From assembly GCA_040880285.1 (NCBI GenBank), contig JBBDIT010000070.1:1-64000 (forward strand): a stretch of DNA of 64,000 nucleotides. The letters run 5' to 3'. Shown one piece after another: positions 34,594 through 43,874 of this stretch. Under the pieces are notes generated by a model. The model searched no databases and was not told where the DNA came from. It was given only the letters and a program-made list of their open reading frames with translations. The position numbers and the translations under genes were made by a program. The first letter of the stretch is position 1. Each line of letters opens with the position of its first letter. The DNA comes from JANQJA01 sp040880285. GTDB taxonomy: Bacteria; Pseudomonadota; Gammaproteobacteria; Pseudomonadales; Azotimanducaceae.

Positions 34594-35515
34594 TGAGCCG
34601 TACCCATGCTGGCCTGCTTCATCTGGCAATCACTCTGGTGATTCTGTTGATCGTGGGCTGGGTTGTCGTGTTCAGGTGGTTCCCGTCATTTTTTGTCACT
34701 ACCGACGGTGGCTGGCGTGGCTTGCAGATCCTGGTCGGCATACAACTGGTTGTCGGCCCCATGCTGACACTATTGCTATTCAAGCCTGGCAAACCTGGCC
34801 TCAAATTTGATCTGGCCCTGGTCGGTATCCTGCAAGCCAGCACGCTTGTCGGCGGACTCTATATTATCCATAGCGAGCGGCCGCTTTTTCTTGTCTACTA
34901 TGAAGATCAATTTTATAGCCTCAGTGCGGACACCTTTACAGAGTATGGTGTGTCGGTACCATCTTATCGCAGCTATGGGTCGGTATCCCCGGCACAGGTT
35001 TACGTGAGGTTACCCGACAGCCCAATCGAAGAAGCCAACATTCGCAGGATCCTGTATCACGACAAGGTGCCACTCTGGGTCTACCGCCCGCTGTATCAGC
35101 CACTGTCAGAATACATGGAGGTCGTCTCCCGGCAAGGCGCGAGCGAGAACGTCATCAGGCAGCAGGATACTCACGGTGAACTCGACAATTGGCTCGAACC
35201 AAAGACTGGTGTCTTCGATGACTATGCGTTCTTTCCGCTGCATTCCCGATTCGCCAATGTGTACCTTGGCATTCGAACATCAGATGGTGCGCTTATTGAT
35301 ATCCTGGACGNNNNNNNNNNNNNNNNNNNNNNNNNNNNNNNNNNNNNNNNNNNNNNNNNNNNNNNNNNNNNNNNNNNNNNNNNNNNNNNNNNNNNNNNNN
35401 NNNNNNNNNNAATGTGTACCTTGGCATTCGAACATCAGATGGTGCGCTTATTGATATCCTGGACGTGGCTCCGTTTCACCTCATCGACCAGAGTGGGTTA
35501 GAGCAGGCCCATTAG
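34593..35515 (+). CDS. TfpX/TfpZ-family type IV pilin accessory protein (spans assembly gap)
   Basis: The N-terminal part has three membrane segments (about 8-26, 38-58, 70-92) with the pattern HLAITLVILLIVGWVVVF and GGWRGLQILVGIQLVVGPMLTLLLF, typical of the TfpX/TfpZ group encoded beside pilins. A soluble domain of about 160 residues follows. The 100 N at 35311 are flanked by the same 55 bases. Removing one copy plus the N (155 bases) leaves 768 bases, an intact 255-codon frame ending at TAG 35513-35515. Taken literally, the scaffold frame is shifted after the gap. The end overlaps the convergent ligase gene by 18 bases. Homologues are assembly chaperones for specific pilins. Confidence 0.82.
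35256..35465. other. Artificial gap: 100 N flanked by an identical 55-base overlap
   Basis: The 55 bases before the N run (35256-35310) are repeated exactly after it (35411-35465). This is an unmerged contig overlap of k-mer length, not a biological repeat. Collapsing it restores the tfpX frame. Confidence 0.95.
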
Positions 35516-37515
35516 TCGCTCTAACGCCGATTCATCATTTCTCGCCCTGGCACCACGCAGCACCCGCAGGGACAATTCATACCTTTTTTCATGGTAATTG
35601 CCGTGCTTCAGGTTGATGTAAGGAAGCGCTTCATCAACCAGGATGCGGTAAGCCTCTTGTTCACGACCCACGCTCTTAAGAAAGTCTGCCAGCTCCAGGT
35701 AAGATTCAATATCGACCGGCGCAATCTCCACACCGTCGCGTAGTAACCCCTCTGCCGTGACATCAATACCCTCGACGTCCTGGAGCCAACTATTTTGCGC
35801 CAGGAACTCAGCGCAATAACTCCTGATGCCCAAAATGAAGGGGTTTAACCTGATTGCTTCCTGGCACTCAATTGCCGCCGCAATAGCGAGGCCGCGCCTC
35901 ACAGCTGGATCATCCTGCTCATCAAAAGTCTGCCGATAGATGGTCGACATGGCGTGGCGGTTCATCCAGTTATCACTTCTAACGGATCGCAGAAATAAAA
36001 TGGTATCGCGATAGGTATAGAAATTATCACCTATCCTGCTAACAATCGGTATTCGCTTGTGATTCAACACAAGATCTGTGCTCACCGCGTCAAGTACGGG
36101 CATCGCACCAATTACAATTGAGCCGAATACGATGGCACCTCTTGTAAGGCGCGGGGACCTGATGGTCGTTCGGCGCCATCGGATGAGCCCTGTAAGGCCG
36201 ATATATCTTGCAAACAACAGCCCCAGCATCATCTGAATTTGTATCTGATAAAGCGGGAAGTTCATCAGCGCATGAACCAGCGCTGTGCCCATCGCAATTA
36301 TCAACAAGAAAGGCTCAACATCTTCGCTCTGACGCCACGCAAGTCGGAAGCTTTGGACAATCAGACCGTAAACCAGTAAGGAAACGAATGCACCAACGAA
36401 CAGGACAAGTAACGGGCCACCTTCCGACAACATCTGGACGTAATCGTTATGGGCAAAATTACCAGCGGTTCCAAGGTCCTCGATAGTGCGCACCGTCGGA
36501 TAGTGGGCTTTAAAAGTGCCCAGTCCGCTGCCAAACAACGGATAGTCCTTGTAGATTTCTATCGCACCCTGCCATTGAAGCACTCTGGATTGCCATCCGC
36601 CCGTATCCAGAGAAAACCCGGTTTCACGGCCCTGTCTTGCTTCCTCCCAGCCGCCTGCCAACGAGTGAACCAGGGTGAATGAGATTGCGACGACGACCAT
36701 AACAGGGAGCAGCCGCGTACGAATCTTCTCGGCTCGAATACCAATGACCAGGGAGAAAACAAGCGCGGCAAAGAACACCAACAATCCCGCGCGAGAAAAA
36801 GCTGCAAATACCGCCGCAGAAAAGACAAAGAGGCCCGCCAGCACTACATATCGATATCGCTTCGACGCGGTCAGGTAGAGCGCAAGACAGGTAAAGAAAA
36901 AAAGATTATTGATAGCTGCCCAGGTGTTGGGATCAATGATGGGCCCATTCGACTGCGTCCGGCTTACCACAAACTCGCCAAGGCCCCAGAGTGCAGAGGC
37001 AGCACCCGTCAAAGCGAACAGTCCAGCCAATAACTTCCAGTTCTTGTCCGACAGGTCTGCAGACAGGAAGGTGACCATCACAAAGGTGGCGAAGACCCAG
37101 GCGAAGTGAGAACTGTTTTCGGTCAGCGTACTTGTATATACCAGCAGGATGAGTAGGCCAACGTANNNNNNNNNNNNNNNNNNNNNNNNNNNNNNNNNNN
37201 NNNNNNNNNNNNNNNNNNNNNNNNNNNNNNNNNNNNNNNNNNNNNNNNNNNNNNNNNNNNNNNNNAACTGTTTTCGGTCAGCGTACTTGTATATACCAGC
37301 AGGATGAGTAGGCCAACGTAGGCCAACAGGACGTAATGAACCGGGCCCCAGCCAAATTCGTCACCACCCGTTATTCGGCACAGCCGATAAGCGCAGGCCG
37401 CCAACAGCAACAAGGAAGCTATAACCAACTCAGGGTTGGTGGGCCCGCCAATGTATGTAAACGACACGGCGTAAGCGGCCGCCATCGGGCCAATCACGAC
37501 ATATTCTTTGGACAT
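35498..37515 (-). CDS. O-antigen ligase / PglL-type O-oligosaccharyltransferase (Wzy_C), spans assembly gap
   Basis: After removing 155 artificial bases at 37111-37265 the gene is 1863 bases, 620 codons. It encodes about 10-12 membrane helices, the conserved periplasmic loop FGSGLGTFKAHYPTVR followed by NFAHNDYVQMLSEGG (Wzy_C signature, with the His often essential), and a C-terminal soluble domain of about 200 residues. Long C-terminal domains are usual for protein O-glycosyltransferases of the PglL/PilO group. Its neighbours are tfpX and two pilin genes, so pilin glycosylation is a sensible inference; an O-antigen ligase or polymerase role is the alternative. Start at ATG 37515. Confidence 0.78.
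37111..37320. other. Artificial gap: 100 N flanked by an identical 55-base overlap
   Basis: Bases 37111-37165 recur exactly at 37266-37320 around the N run 37166-37265. Collapsing the duplication joins the two halves of the ligase gene in frame. Confidence 0.95.
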
Positions 37516-37563
37516 CTGGCTAGATTCTCACAAAGCGATGGCAGGATACGTCCAGTCCGTACA

Positions 37564-37639
37564 TGGTGCCGGAAAGAGGACTCGAACCTCCGACCAATTG
37601 CTTACGAAGCAACTGCTCTACCAACTGAGCTATTCCGGC
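37564..37639 (-). tRNA. tRNA-Thr (anticodon CGT)
   Basis: The 76-base minus-strand sequence folds as a full cloverleaf. The acceptor stem is GCCGGAA/TTCCGGC, the D-arm has AGTTGGTAGA, the anticodon arm GTTGC-TTCGTAA-GCAAT gives anticodon CGT, the T-loop is TTCGAGT, and the 3' CCA is encoded. It reads codon ACG. Confidence 0.96.
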
Positions 37640-37733
37640 ACGGCCGCGCATTATAAACGCAATTGCACGAGGGATTGAACCTGAACGCTGCCAATATCGA
37701 GCCAGATTCCATCGCTATCCATGGCAAGCCAGA

Positions 37734-38171
37734 TCACGGACAACTGGCACCAGCAAACGCTACACAAACGGTCTGGTCCGGGTATTGTGAATCCACGGCG
37801 GTGACATAGTAGCCACCACCCCTTGTGCACAGCGGATCGGCAGCGACCACGCCACACACCGCTTCATAGGTTACGGTGGTACTTTCAGTTCGGGGATCCC
37901 AGCCCAGCAAAGCTTTTAGTCCGCCGGCGGCATCAGGATCCAGCGGATCGTATTCCCCCTGTACATAACGCCGTCGATCTCGCGCAAAGTCGTCCTGAAA
38001 AACTCTAATCGTCTGGATATTCTGTCGCAGCGTTGCCTCGCGTGAAGTCTTGATATAGTCCGAGTACATGGGAAATGCGACCGCAGCAATGATCCCGATC
38101 ACGGCGACCGCCAACATCAGTTCGATCAGTGAAAAACCCTGAGCCTTATTCTCACTTCCCAATCTCTTCAT
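37734..38171 (-). CDS. Type IV pilin (minor pilin or second PilA/PilE)
   Basis: The 145-residue prepilin starts MKRLGSENKAQGFSLIELM: a short basic leader, the Gly-Phe cleavage site for PilD and Glu5 of the mature protein. The hydrophobic N-terminal helix is typical (LMLAVAVIGIIAAVAFPMY). The globular part has four Cys (CGVV, DPLC, TVCVAF, ASCP), which could make two disulfides including a C-terminal D-region loop. ATG 38171 was chosen over an upstream in-frame ATG because GAAGG precedes it. It lies downstream of pilA but behind a terminator. Confidence 0.9.
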   Translation of the reverse strand: MKRLGSENKAQGFSLIELMLAVAVIGIIAAVAFPMYSDYIKTSREATLRQNIQTIRVFQDDFARDRRRYVQGEYDPLDPDAAGGLKALLGWDPRTESTTVTYEAVCGVVAADPLCTRGGGYYVTAVDSQYPDQTVCVAFAGASCP

Positions 38172-38221
38172 TTTCTGGCCTTCTCTCAAGCATACGTCAC
38201 GGTAATATACCAAAATCACCT

Positions 38222-38262
38222 ACAAAAAAGCCGGGGAAACTTTCGCATCCCCGGCCATTTTT
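38222..38262 (-). terminator. Intrinsic terminator after pilA
   Basis: A perfect 8-bp GC-rich stem (38230-38237 with 38248-38255) with a 10-base loop is followed on the minus strand by six U residues. It lies about 50 bases past the pilA stop and may limit read-through into the second pilin gene. Confidence 0.85.
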
Positions 38263-38313
38263 GTAACCGTCTGCTATCAGGTACCGGGCAAGCCAGGCCT
38301 GACAACCTCGATA

Positions 38314-38748
38314 TTACATTTCAGATGCCGCGATAACAGTAATCGTCGCCAAACTGAGGTCCTGATAGGCAGGACGTGTGATCGTAACGGAATCGGCTCC
38401 GGAGACCGCGACACCAACGACACCCGTAGCACTGTCAACTGCTGCCCCGTATGCATTAACCTGTGCACCTGGCGCAAAGTTACCAGCCGGGTTAAACAGA
38501 TTAATCCAGCCAGAAACCGTTGAAGGTGTCGTGATAGTCAGACCCAAAGCGTTCTGGGTATTGCCTTTCACATAAGTGGTCCGCGCCAGACGAATAGATT
38601 CTTCGTAGTGAGAATTCACTTTCGTCATGTTAGCTGTCTTGATGTAATCCTGGTAAGCAGGCAAGGCAACTGCGGCAAGAATACCGATGATTGCTACCAC
38701 AATCATCAATTCGATCAAGGTAAAACCTTGTTGCAGTTTGTTAGTCAT
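38314..38748 (-). CDS. pilA: Major type IV pilin PilA
   Basis: The 144-residue prepilin starts MTNKLQQGFTLIELMIVVAI, with the PilD cleavage site between Gly8 and Phe9 and Glu5 of mature pilin. The globular domain is Thr/Ser/Ala/Gly-rich and contains no Cys at all, so it lacks the usual D-region disulfide. GGAG lies 9 bases before ATG 38748. Transcription is expected from the sigma-54 promoter at 38825-38840. It is divergent from pilB, the standard pilA-pilBCD arrangement. Confidence 0.94.
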   Translation of the reverse strand: MTNKLQQGFTLIELMIVVAIIGILAAVALPAYQDYIKTANMTKVNSHYEESIRLARTTYVKGNTQNALGLTITTPSTVSGWINLFNPAGNFAPGAQVNAYGAAVDSATGVVGVAVSGADSVTITRPAYQDLSLATITVIAASEM

Positions 38749-39155
38749 TTGAACGAGCTCCAAATTTTTAGTTGGTTTACTGACTGCAGGATTTCCACCT
38801 TGCAGGCCAGGTGGAGTAGATAAGAGCAACTTTTGTGCCACCCTCAATTGATACCGAATCAACCACTCATCGGGAGAAATCAGTGATTTGGGACATTCAT
38901 GGTCATCTGTTACGTACTAATGATACACATTTGGCGTCAAAATGTGACGTATCGGGTCACCTTGCCGCCCTTCAGCAGCTGATCGGATAACGTTAGGTGG
39001 ATTTGGACTCCGTGGGAGCCGTAATTGTCGACCTGGCCGGCTCTCGACAGGGTTAAAGGTCAGATGTACACTTTTTCGGTATATAATCCCGGGCTGATTA
39101 CAACGCTTGCTCCCCTTGAGTATACGGGCCACAAACACAGCAGGAACTAATAGAT
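38749..39155. other. pilA-pilB divergent intergenic region
   Basis: This 407-base stretch holds the sigma-54 promoter of pilA, a 7-bp hairpin at 38794-38815 near the predicted 5' end of the pilA message, and, toward pilB, a TATAAT at 39082-39087 for which I could not find a good -35. No gene is seen in it. PilR sites would be expected upstream of 38840 but cannot be fixed by eye. Confidence 0.6.
38825..38840 (-). promoter_or_regulatory. Sigma-54 (RpoN) promoter of pilA
   Basis: The minus strand reads TGGCAC-AAAAG-TTGCT, a full match to the -24/-12 consensus. It lies about 77-92 bases upstream of the pilA start. In Pseudomonas-type systems this promoter is activated by PilR with PilS. Confidence 0.9.
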
Positions 39156-40877
39156 ATGGCAGCGAACCCAATTCAACTCAGCGGGCTTGCTCGACGATTG
39201 GTCGAAGACAACTTGCTCGAAGACGTGGCAGCAAGAGAGGCCTCTGAGGAATCCCAGAAGAGTCGAGTTCCATTCGTCAGTCACCTGGTCCAGAACAATC
39301 TGGTCAGCGCCAAGGATATTGCCAATGCGGCCTCGGAAGAATTTGGTACGCCGCTTCTTGATATCAGCGCGCTTGATGTGGAATCCATTCCCCGGAATTT
39401 GATCGACGAAAAATTGATCCGGACAAACCACGCCATACCAATCTACCATCGTGGTAACCGCTTGTTCGTTGCTGTCTCGGATCCAACCAACCGTAAAGGC
39501 CTGGACGAAATCAAGTTCCAGACAGGGATTGCAACCGAAGAAATTCTGGTGGAGGAAAACAAGCTAAGCGCCTTCATTGAAGCCTTCCTTGAGTCGCAGG
39601 AAGGTGGTGGTCTGGGCGACCTGGGTGACGAAGACGTCGATCTCGACCTTGAAGCCGTCGATGAAGAAGGTGGTGGCGGCGAAGAGGAAGATGTCGGCAG
39701 CGCTGCCGATGACACGCCGGTTGTAAGGTTTATCAACAAGATGTTGATGGACGCCATCAAGGGTGGATCCTCAGACCTGCACTTCGAACCTTTTGAGAAG
39801 GCTTATCGCGTCAGGTTCCGTACCGACGGTATCCTGCATGAAGTAGCACGACCGCCGGTAAACCTGGCCCCAAGAATTTCAGCGCGCCTTAAGGTTATGT
39901 CGCAGATGGATATATCCGAACGCCGTGTACCCCAGGATGGGCGCATTAAACTCAAAATTTCCAAGTCAAAGGCCATCGACTTCCGGGTCAACACCCTGCC
40001 AGTGCTGTTTGGCGAAAAGCTGTGTCTTCGAATTCTCGACCCAAGTAGTGCCAAGATGGGTATTGATGCGTTGGGTTACGAGGAAAACCAGAAGCAGTTG
40101 TACCTTGAGGCCCTGCACAAGCCACAGGGTATGTTTCTGGTAACCGGGCCAACCGGATCCGGCAAAACCGTCTCGCTGTACACGGGGCTCAATATCCTGA
40201 ACACACCGGAACTGAATATCTCCACCGCTGAAGATCCGGTAGAAATTAACCTCGAAGGGATTAATCAGTGTCCGGTAAACCATAAGGTCGGGCTCGGATT
40301 CAGTGAAGCGTTACGCTCATTCCTGCGGCAGGACCCTGATATCGTTATGGTGGGTGAGATCCGGGACCTTGAAACCGCGGAAATTTCCATCAAGGCGGCC
40401 CAGACCGGGCACATGGTAATGTCTACGCTGCACACCAACAGCGCCCCTGAAACCTTGACTCGCTTGCGAAACATGGGCGTCCCGGCCTTTAACCTTGCCA
40501 CCTCCATCAACCTGATCGTGGCGCAGCGATTGGCCAGGCGACTGTGCGATTGCAAGGAAAAACTTGATATACCCAAAAATGCGCTGATGGAAAAAGGATT
40601 CACCGAGGAAGACATTGATGCTGGCCTGGAAGTCTACGGCCCCAAAGGCTGCGATAGATGCGGCAAGAGTGGCTATAAGGGCCGCGTGGGAATTTACGAA
40701 GTTGTGAAGATCACCCCGGAAATCCAGAAGATTATCATGGAAGATGGTAACTCGATCCAAATTTCGGAAATTTGCCAGAAACAGGGATTCAACAATATTT
40801 TCCAGTCCGCGCTGATCAAAGTGAAAGATGGATTGACCAGCCTCGAAGAAGTTGATCGCGTCACCAGCGGACACTAA
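39156..40877 (+). CDS. pilB: Type IV pilus extension ATPase PilB
   Basis: This cytosolic hexameric ATPase powers pilus polymerisation. The 573-residue protein has an N-terminal MshEN-type domain (about 10-160), an acidic linker (DLGDEDVDLDLEAVDEEGGG, about 152-171), then the ATPase core with Walker A GPTGSGKTVSLY (about 329), Asp box, Walker B region QDPDIVMVGEIRD (about 392) and His box TAQTGHMVMSTLHT. A CxC...CxxC zinc site (RLCDCKE, GCDRCGKSGYKGR) lies near residues 462-505. An AGGA precedes the ATG. First of pilB-pilC-pilD. Confidence 0.96.
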   Translation: MAANPIQLSGLARRLVEDNLLEDVAAREASEESQKSRVPFVSHLVQNNLVSAKDIANAASEEFGTPLLDISALDVESIPRNLIDEKLIRTNHAIPIYHRGNRLFVAVSDPTNRKGLDEIKFQTGIATEEILVEENKLSAFIEAFLESQEGGGLGDLGDEDVDLDLEAVDEEGGGGEEEDVGSAADDTPVVRFINKMLMDAIKGGSSDLHFEPFEKAYRVRFRTDGILHEVARPPVNLAPRISARLKVMSQMDISERRVPQDGRIKLKISKSKAIDFRVNTLPVLFGEKLCLRILDPSSAKMGIDALGYEENQKQLYLEALHKPQGMFLVTGPTGSGKTVSLYTGLNILNTPELNISTAEDPVEINLEGINQCPVNHKVGLGFSEALRSFLRQDPDIVMVGEIRDLETAEISIKAAQTGHMVMSTLHTNSAPETLTRLRNMGVPAFNLATSINLIVAQRLARRLCDCKEKLDIPKNALMEKGFTEEDIDAGLEVYGPKGCDRCGKSGYKGRVGIYEVVKITPEIQKIIMEDGNSIQISEICQKQGFNNIFQSALIKVKDGLTSLEEVDRVTSGH

Positions 40878-40893
40878 TAAGAGAGTATAAAAA

Positions 40894-42129
40894 ATGGCAG
40901 CTGCAAACACCGTATTTGCGTGGGAAGGAACAGATAAGTCCGGGAAGAAAACCAAGGGCGAAATCACCAGTACCAACGCAAACGTGGCCAAGGCCGAACT
41001 CAGAAAGCAAGGTATCAACCCGACCAAGGTTACCAAGAAAGGTGGTGGGCTCGCCTTCCTTACCGAGATGGGGCAAAAAGTTTCTGCCTCGGATATTTCC
41101 CTGTTCACCCGCCAGCTTGCTACCATGATGAAAGCCGGTGTGCCACTGGTGCAATCATTTGAAATTGTCGCCGACGGTATGGACAATCCGGCGATGCGGG
41201 ATCTGATCCTACGGATCCGCGACGATGTCTCCTCCGGTAATTCCTTCGCCTACGCGATCGAGCAACACCCGCAGCATTTTGACGACCTGTTCTGCAATCT
41301 AATCGAGGCGGGCGAGCAATCCGGTGCGCTTGAAACGATGCTTGATCGTCTGGCAACCTACAAAGAGAAAACCGAGGCCCTGAAGGGCAAGATCAATAGC
41401 GCCATGAAATACCCGATCGCGGTATTGGCAGTCGCAGGTATCGTATCCGGTATCCTGCTCATCAAGGTAGTCCCCCAATTCGAAGAGATTTTCGCAGGCT
41501 TTGGCGCCGAGCTACCCGAGTTCACCCAGATGGTTGTGGACATGTCACGCTGGATGACGTCCTATTGGTACACGGTGGTCGGCGCGATGGCCGCTGCATT
41601 CTTCGCCTACAGGGAAGCCCACAAGCGCTCCCAGGCTATCAGGGATGGCCAGGAACGATTGATGCTCAAGCTGCCTGTGCTCGGCGATATCCTTGATAAA
41701 TCCTGTATCGCGCGATTTGCCCGAACGCTGTCGACCACTTTCGCTGCCGGTGTGCCTCTGGTGGATGCGCTGGAGTCTGTCTCCGGTGCTGCCGGTAATG
41801 TCGTCTACAAGGAAGCGATCCTCCAGATTAAAGAGGATGTCTCAAGTGGTATCCAGCTCAACTACTCCATGAAACAGGCCCAGGTATTTCCCAATATGGT
41901 GATCCAGATGGTGGCGATCGGTGAAGAATCCGGTGCACTGGACGGAATGTTGGACAAGGCCGCAACTTATTATGAAGACATGGTCGACAATGCAGTGGAC
42001 GGGCTTACCAGTTTGATGGAACCATTGATTATGTCGTTTCTGGGCGTGGTCATCGGTGGCCTGATTATCGCCATGTACCTCCCAATCTTCTCGATGGGTG
42101 ATGCGATCGGCGGTGGCGGCGGCCACTAG
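40894..42129 (+). CDS. pilC: Type IV pilus inner-membrane platform protein PilC
   Basis: The 411-residue protein has two related cytoplasmic GspF domains (about 75-198 and 278-400) and three membrane segments. Family hallmarks are FTRQLATMMKAGVPLVQSFE and ARFARTLSTTFAAGVPLVDALE (each about 20 residues), plus the C-terminal EPLIMSFLGVVIGGLIIAMYLPIF. It connects PilB to pilin assembly. GAGAG lies upstream; 16 bases from pilB. Confidence 0.96.
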   Translation: MAAANTVFAWEGTDKSGKKTKGEITSTNANVAKAELRKQGINPTKVTKKGGGLAFLTEMGQKVSASDISLFTRQLATMMKAGVPLVQSFEIVADGMDNPAMRDLILRIRDDVSSGNSFAYAIEQHPQHFDDLFCNLIEAGEQSGALETMLDRLATYKEKTEALKGKINSAMKYPIAVLAVAGIVSGILLIKVVPQFEEIFAGFGAELPEFTQMVVDMSRWMTSYWYTVVGAMAAAFFAYREAHKRSQAIRDGQERLMLKLPVLGDILDKSCIARFARTLSTTFAAGVPLVDALESVSGAAGNVVYKEAILQIKEDVSSGIQLNYSMKQAQVFPNMVIQMVAIGEESGALDGMLDKAATYYEDMVDNAVDGLTSLMEPLIMSFLGVVIGGLIIAMYLPIFSMGDAIGGGGGH

Positions 42130-42144
42130 GTCCTAAAGCTCCAA

Positions 42145-43017
42145 ATGATGGAATATCTTGCCGCGCTGCAGGCAACGGCCCCTGTACTCGTATACCTAAT
42201 CATACTTTGCTTTGGCCTGATGGTCGGTAGCTTCCTCAATGTTGTGATTTACCGCCTTCCCGTCATGATGGAACGGGAATGGCAGGCGCAGGCCCATGAG
42301 CTCCTGGAACTACCTCACCAGGCATCGGAGAGCCCATTCAACCTCCTATGGCCCAATTCACGTTGTCCCGGGTGCGGCCATAACATCAAACCCTGGGAAA
42401 ATATCCCTGTCATCAGCTATCTGTTCCTGCGTGGACGCTGTTCCAACTGTGGTATACACATATCCCTGCGTTATCCGCTAATTGAGGCGCTAACGGGCAT
42501 CCTGACCGTCCTGGTCATTGCTCACTTCGGCTTGACGCTGGCCGGAATTGCCGGCGTTGTGTTGACCTTCGGCCTCATCGCTGCTTCGATGATCGACTAT
42601 GACCATACCCTGATACCCGACAGCATCACCTTGCCCCTGCTGTGGCTGGGGCTCATCATCAACTACTTCGACGCAATGGTTCCCTTCGCTGATGCATTCT
42701 GGGGCGCAGTGGCGGGTTACCTGATTTTGTGGACGATTTATCACCTGTTCAAGCTCATCACTGGCAAGGAAGGAATGGGCTTTGGCGACTTCAAACTGCT
42801 GGCGATGCTGGGTGCATTCATGGGTTGGCAAATGTTGCCACTCATTATTATCCTGTCATCGTTTGCCGGTGCCCTGATCGGCGGATCCCTGATTGCTTTT
42901 GGCCGCGACCGTGCCAAACCCATTCCATTCGGTCCCTATCTCGCCATCGCCGGTTATATCGCGCTGATCTGGGGCGACGAAATTACGTCAAAATATCTTC
43001 AGTTCGCGGCTGTTTAG
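42145..43017 (+). CDS. pilD: Prepilin peptidase / N-methyltransferase PilD
   Basis: This integral membrane aspartyl protease cleaves prepilins after Gly and methylates the new N-terminus. The 290-residue protein has the cytoplasmic Cys cluster CPGCGHN...CSNCGI (about 72-100), then SMIDYDHTLIPD (first catalytic Asp) and GFGDFKLLA (second, GxGD motif, about 212). About seven to eight membrane helices. Likely also processes GspG-like substrates if a type II system exists elsewhere. The next gene, coaE, starts 2 bases after the stop. Confidence 0.96.
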   Translation: MMEYLAALQATAPVLVYLIILCFGLMVGSFLNVVIYRLPVMMEREWQAQAHELLELPHQASESPFNLLWPNSRCPGCGHNIKPWENIPVISYLFLRGRCSNCGIHISLRYPLIEALTGILTVLVIAHFGLTLAGIAGVVLTFGLIAASMIDYDHTLIPDSITLPLLWLGLIINYFDAMVPFADAFWGAVAGYLILWTIYHLFKLITGKEGMGFGDFKLLAMLGAFMGWQMLPLIIILSSFAGALIGGSLIAFGRDRAKPIPFGPYLAIAGYIALIWGDEITSKYLQFAAV

Positions 43018-43019
43018 GT

Positions 43020-43619
43020 ATGGGATTTGTTGTCGGCCTGACCGGAGGCATTGGTAGCGGAAAAACAGCGGTATCAGACCGATTCGCGGCCCGGGGAGTT
43101 ACGGTCGCAGATGCTGACGTTGCCTCAAGGAGAGTAGTAGAACCAGGAACCCTGGCCCTGGCTGAAATCGAGGCACACTTTGGTACCGGTATACTCAATT
43201 CCGATGGCACCCTGGACCGCGCCGCCCTGCGGCAAATCGTATTTTCCAGCGCAAACCAGCGTAAGTGGTTAGAAGGCGTCACAGTTCCCGCCATCATGCG
43301 CGAACTGACGCGAATACTATCGGCAAGTACTTCCCGCTATAATTTGCTGGTGCTCTCAAGCGGCGGCGGCCGATCGCCCCTGGCGCAGCGCAATCTTGTC
43401 GTCGATGTGCCCGTGGAAGTGCAGATTGAACGGGTGACAAGGCGAGATCGGAACACGCCGGAACAGGTCAAGGCAATCATGGCGGCCCAGCCTTCACGGG
43501 ATCATCGCCTGGCTTACGCCGATGATGTAATCGTCAACGACGGTTCCCTCGACGCGCTGGAAGGTCAGGTTGAGCACCTGCACCAACGATACCTTAAAAT
43601 GGCTGAAGATTATGAGTGA
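43020..43619 (+). CDS. coaE: Dephospho-CoA kinase
   Basis: The enzyme phosphorylates the ribose 3'-OH of dephospho-CoA, the last step of CoA synthesis. The 199-residue protein has the P-loop GLTGGIGSGKTAV (about 6-18), ADVASRRVVEPGT (substrate Asp and Arg) and the lid RVTRRDRNTPEQVKAIMAAQ (about 138-157). The region around SSGGGRSPLAQRN replaces the more common PLLFE segment and is somewhat divergent. It overlaps yacG by 8 bases, as in many gammaproteobacteria. Confidence 0.92.
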   Translation: MGFVVGLTGGIGSGKTAVSDRFAARGVTVADADVASRRVVEPGTLALAEIEAHFGTGILNSDGTLDRAALRQIVFSSANQRKWLEGVTVPAIMRELTRILSASTSRYNLLVLSSGGGRSPLAQRNLVVDVPVEVQIERVTRRDRNTPEQVKAIMAAQPSRDHRLAYADDVIVNDGSLDALEGQVEHLHQRYLKMAEDYE

Positions 43620-43803
43620 ACTGACCGTCAAATGCCCCATCTGCGAAAAGAACGTGCGCTGGATGAAGGACAATATCTACCGACCATTTTGTTCGGAGCG
43701 TTGCCAGCTCATCGACCTCGGCGAATGGGCCAGCGGGAATCGCTACATACCCGAAGACGCCGACTATGACGACATAGCCGCCTCGGACCTCGATAAAGAT
43801 TAA
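43612..43803 (+). CDS. yacG: DNA gyrase inhibitor YacG (zinc-binding)
   Basis: The 63-residue protein has the zinc motif CPICEK (about 8-13) and CSERCQLIDLGEWA (about 28-41), giving C-x2-C and C-x3-C ligands. Homologues bind GyrB and block gyrase DNA binding. The ATG at 43612 lies inside the coaE end. C-terminal tail is acidic. Confidence 0.94.
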   Translation: MSELTVKCPICEKNVRWMKDNIYRPFCSERCQLIDLGEWASGNRYIPEDADYDDIAASDLDKD

Positions 43804-43817
43804 CCACCAACCCGTCT

Positions 43818-43843
43818 GTCGACAAAGGCAGTCGACAAAGGCA
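43818..43843. repeat. 13-bp direct tandem repeat between yacG and argJ
   Basis: The unit GTCGACAAAGGCA occurs twice in direct succession (43818-43830, 43831-43843) in the 71-base space between the convergent stops. Likely slippage; no terminator is obvious. Confidence 0.85.
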
Positions 43844-43874
43844 GCGCCCGCATCAACGATATTGTCGATTGCCC

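Noticed and set aside
35256..35465. Direct 55-bp repeats around N runs (also at 37111 and 45378) as biological repeats
   Set aside because: Same length at three unrelated loci, always exactly flanking 100 N, and removal restores reading frames; they are assembly overlaps.
39082..39087. TATAAT upstream of pilB as a sigma-70 promoter
   Set aside because: No -35 element at suitable distance; kept only as a remark in the intergenic entry.
43818..43843. 13-bp and 20-bp tandem repeats as CRISPR remnants
   Set aside because: Directly adjacent copies without spacers, located at gene ends; no cas genes.
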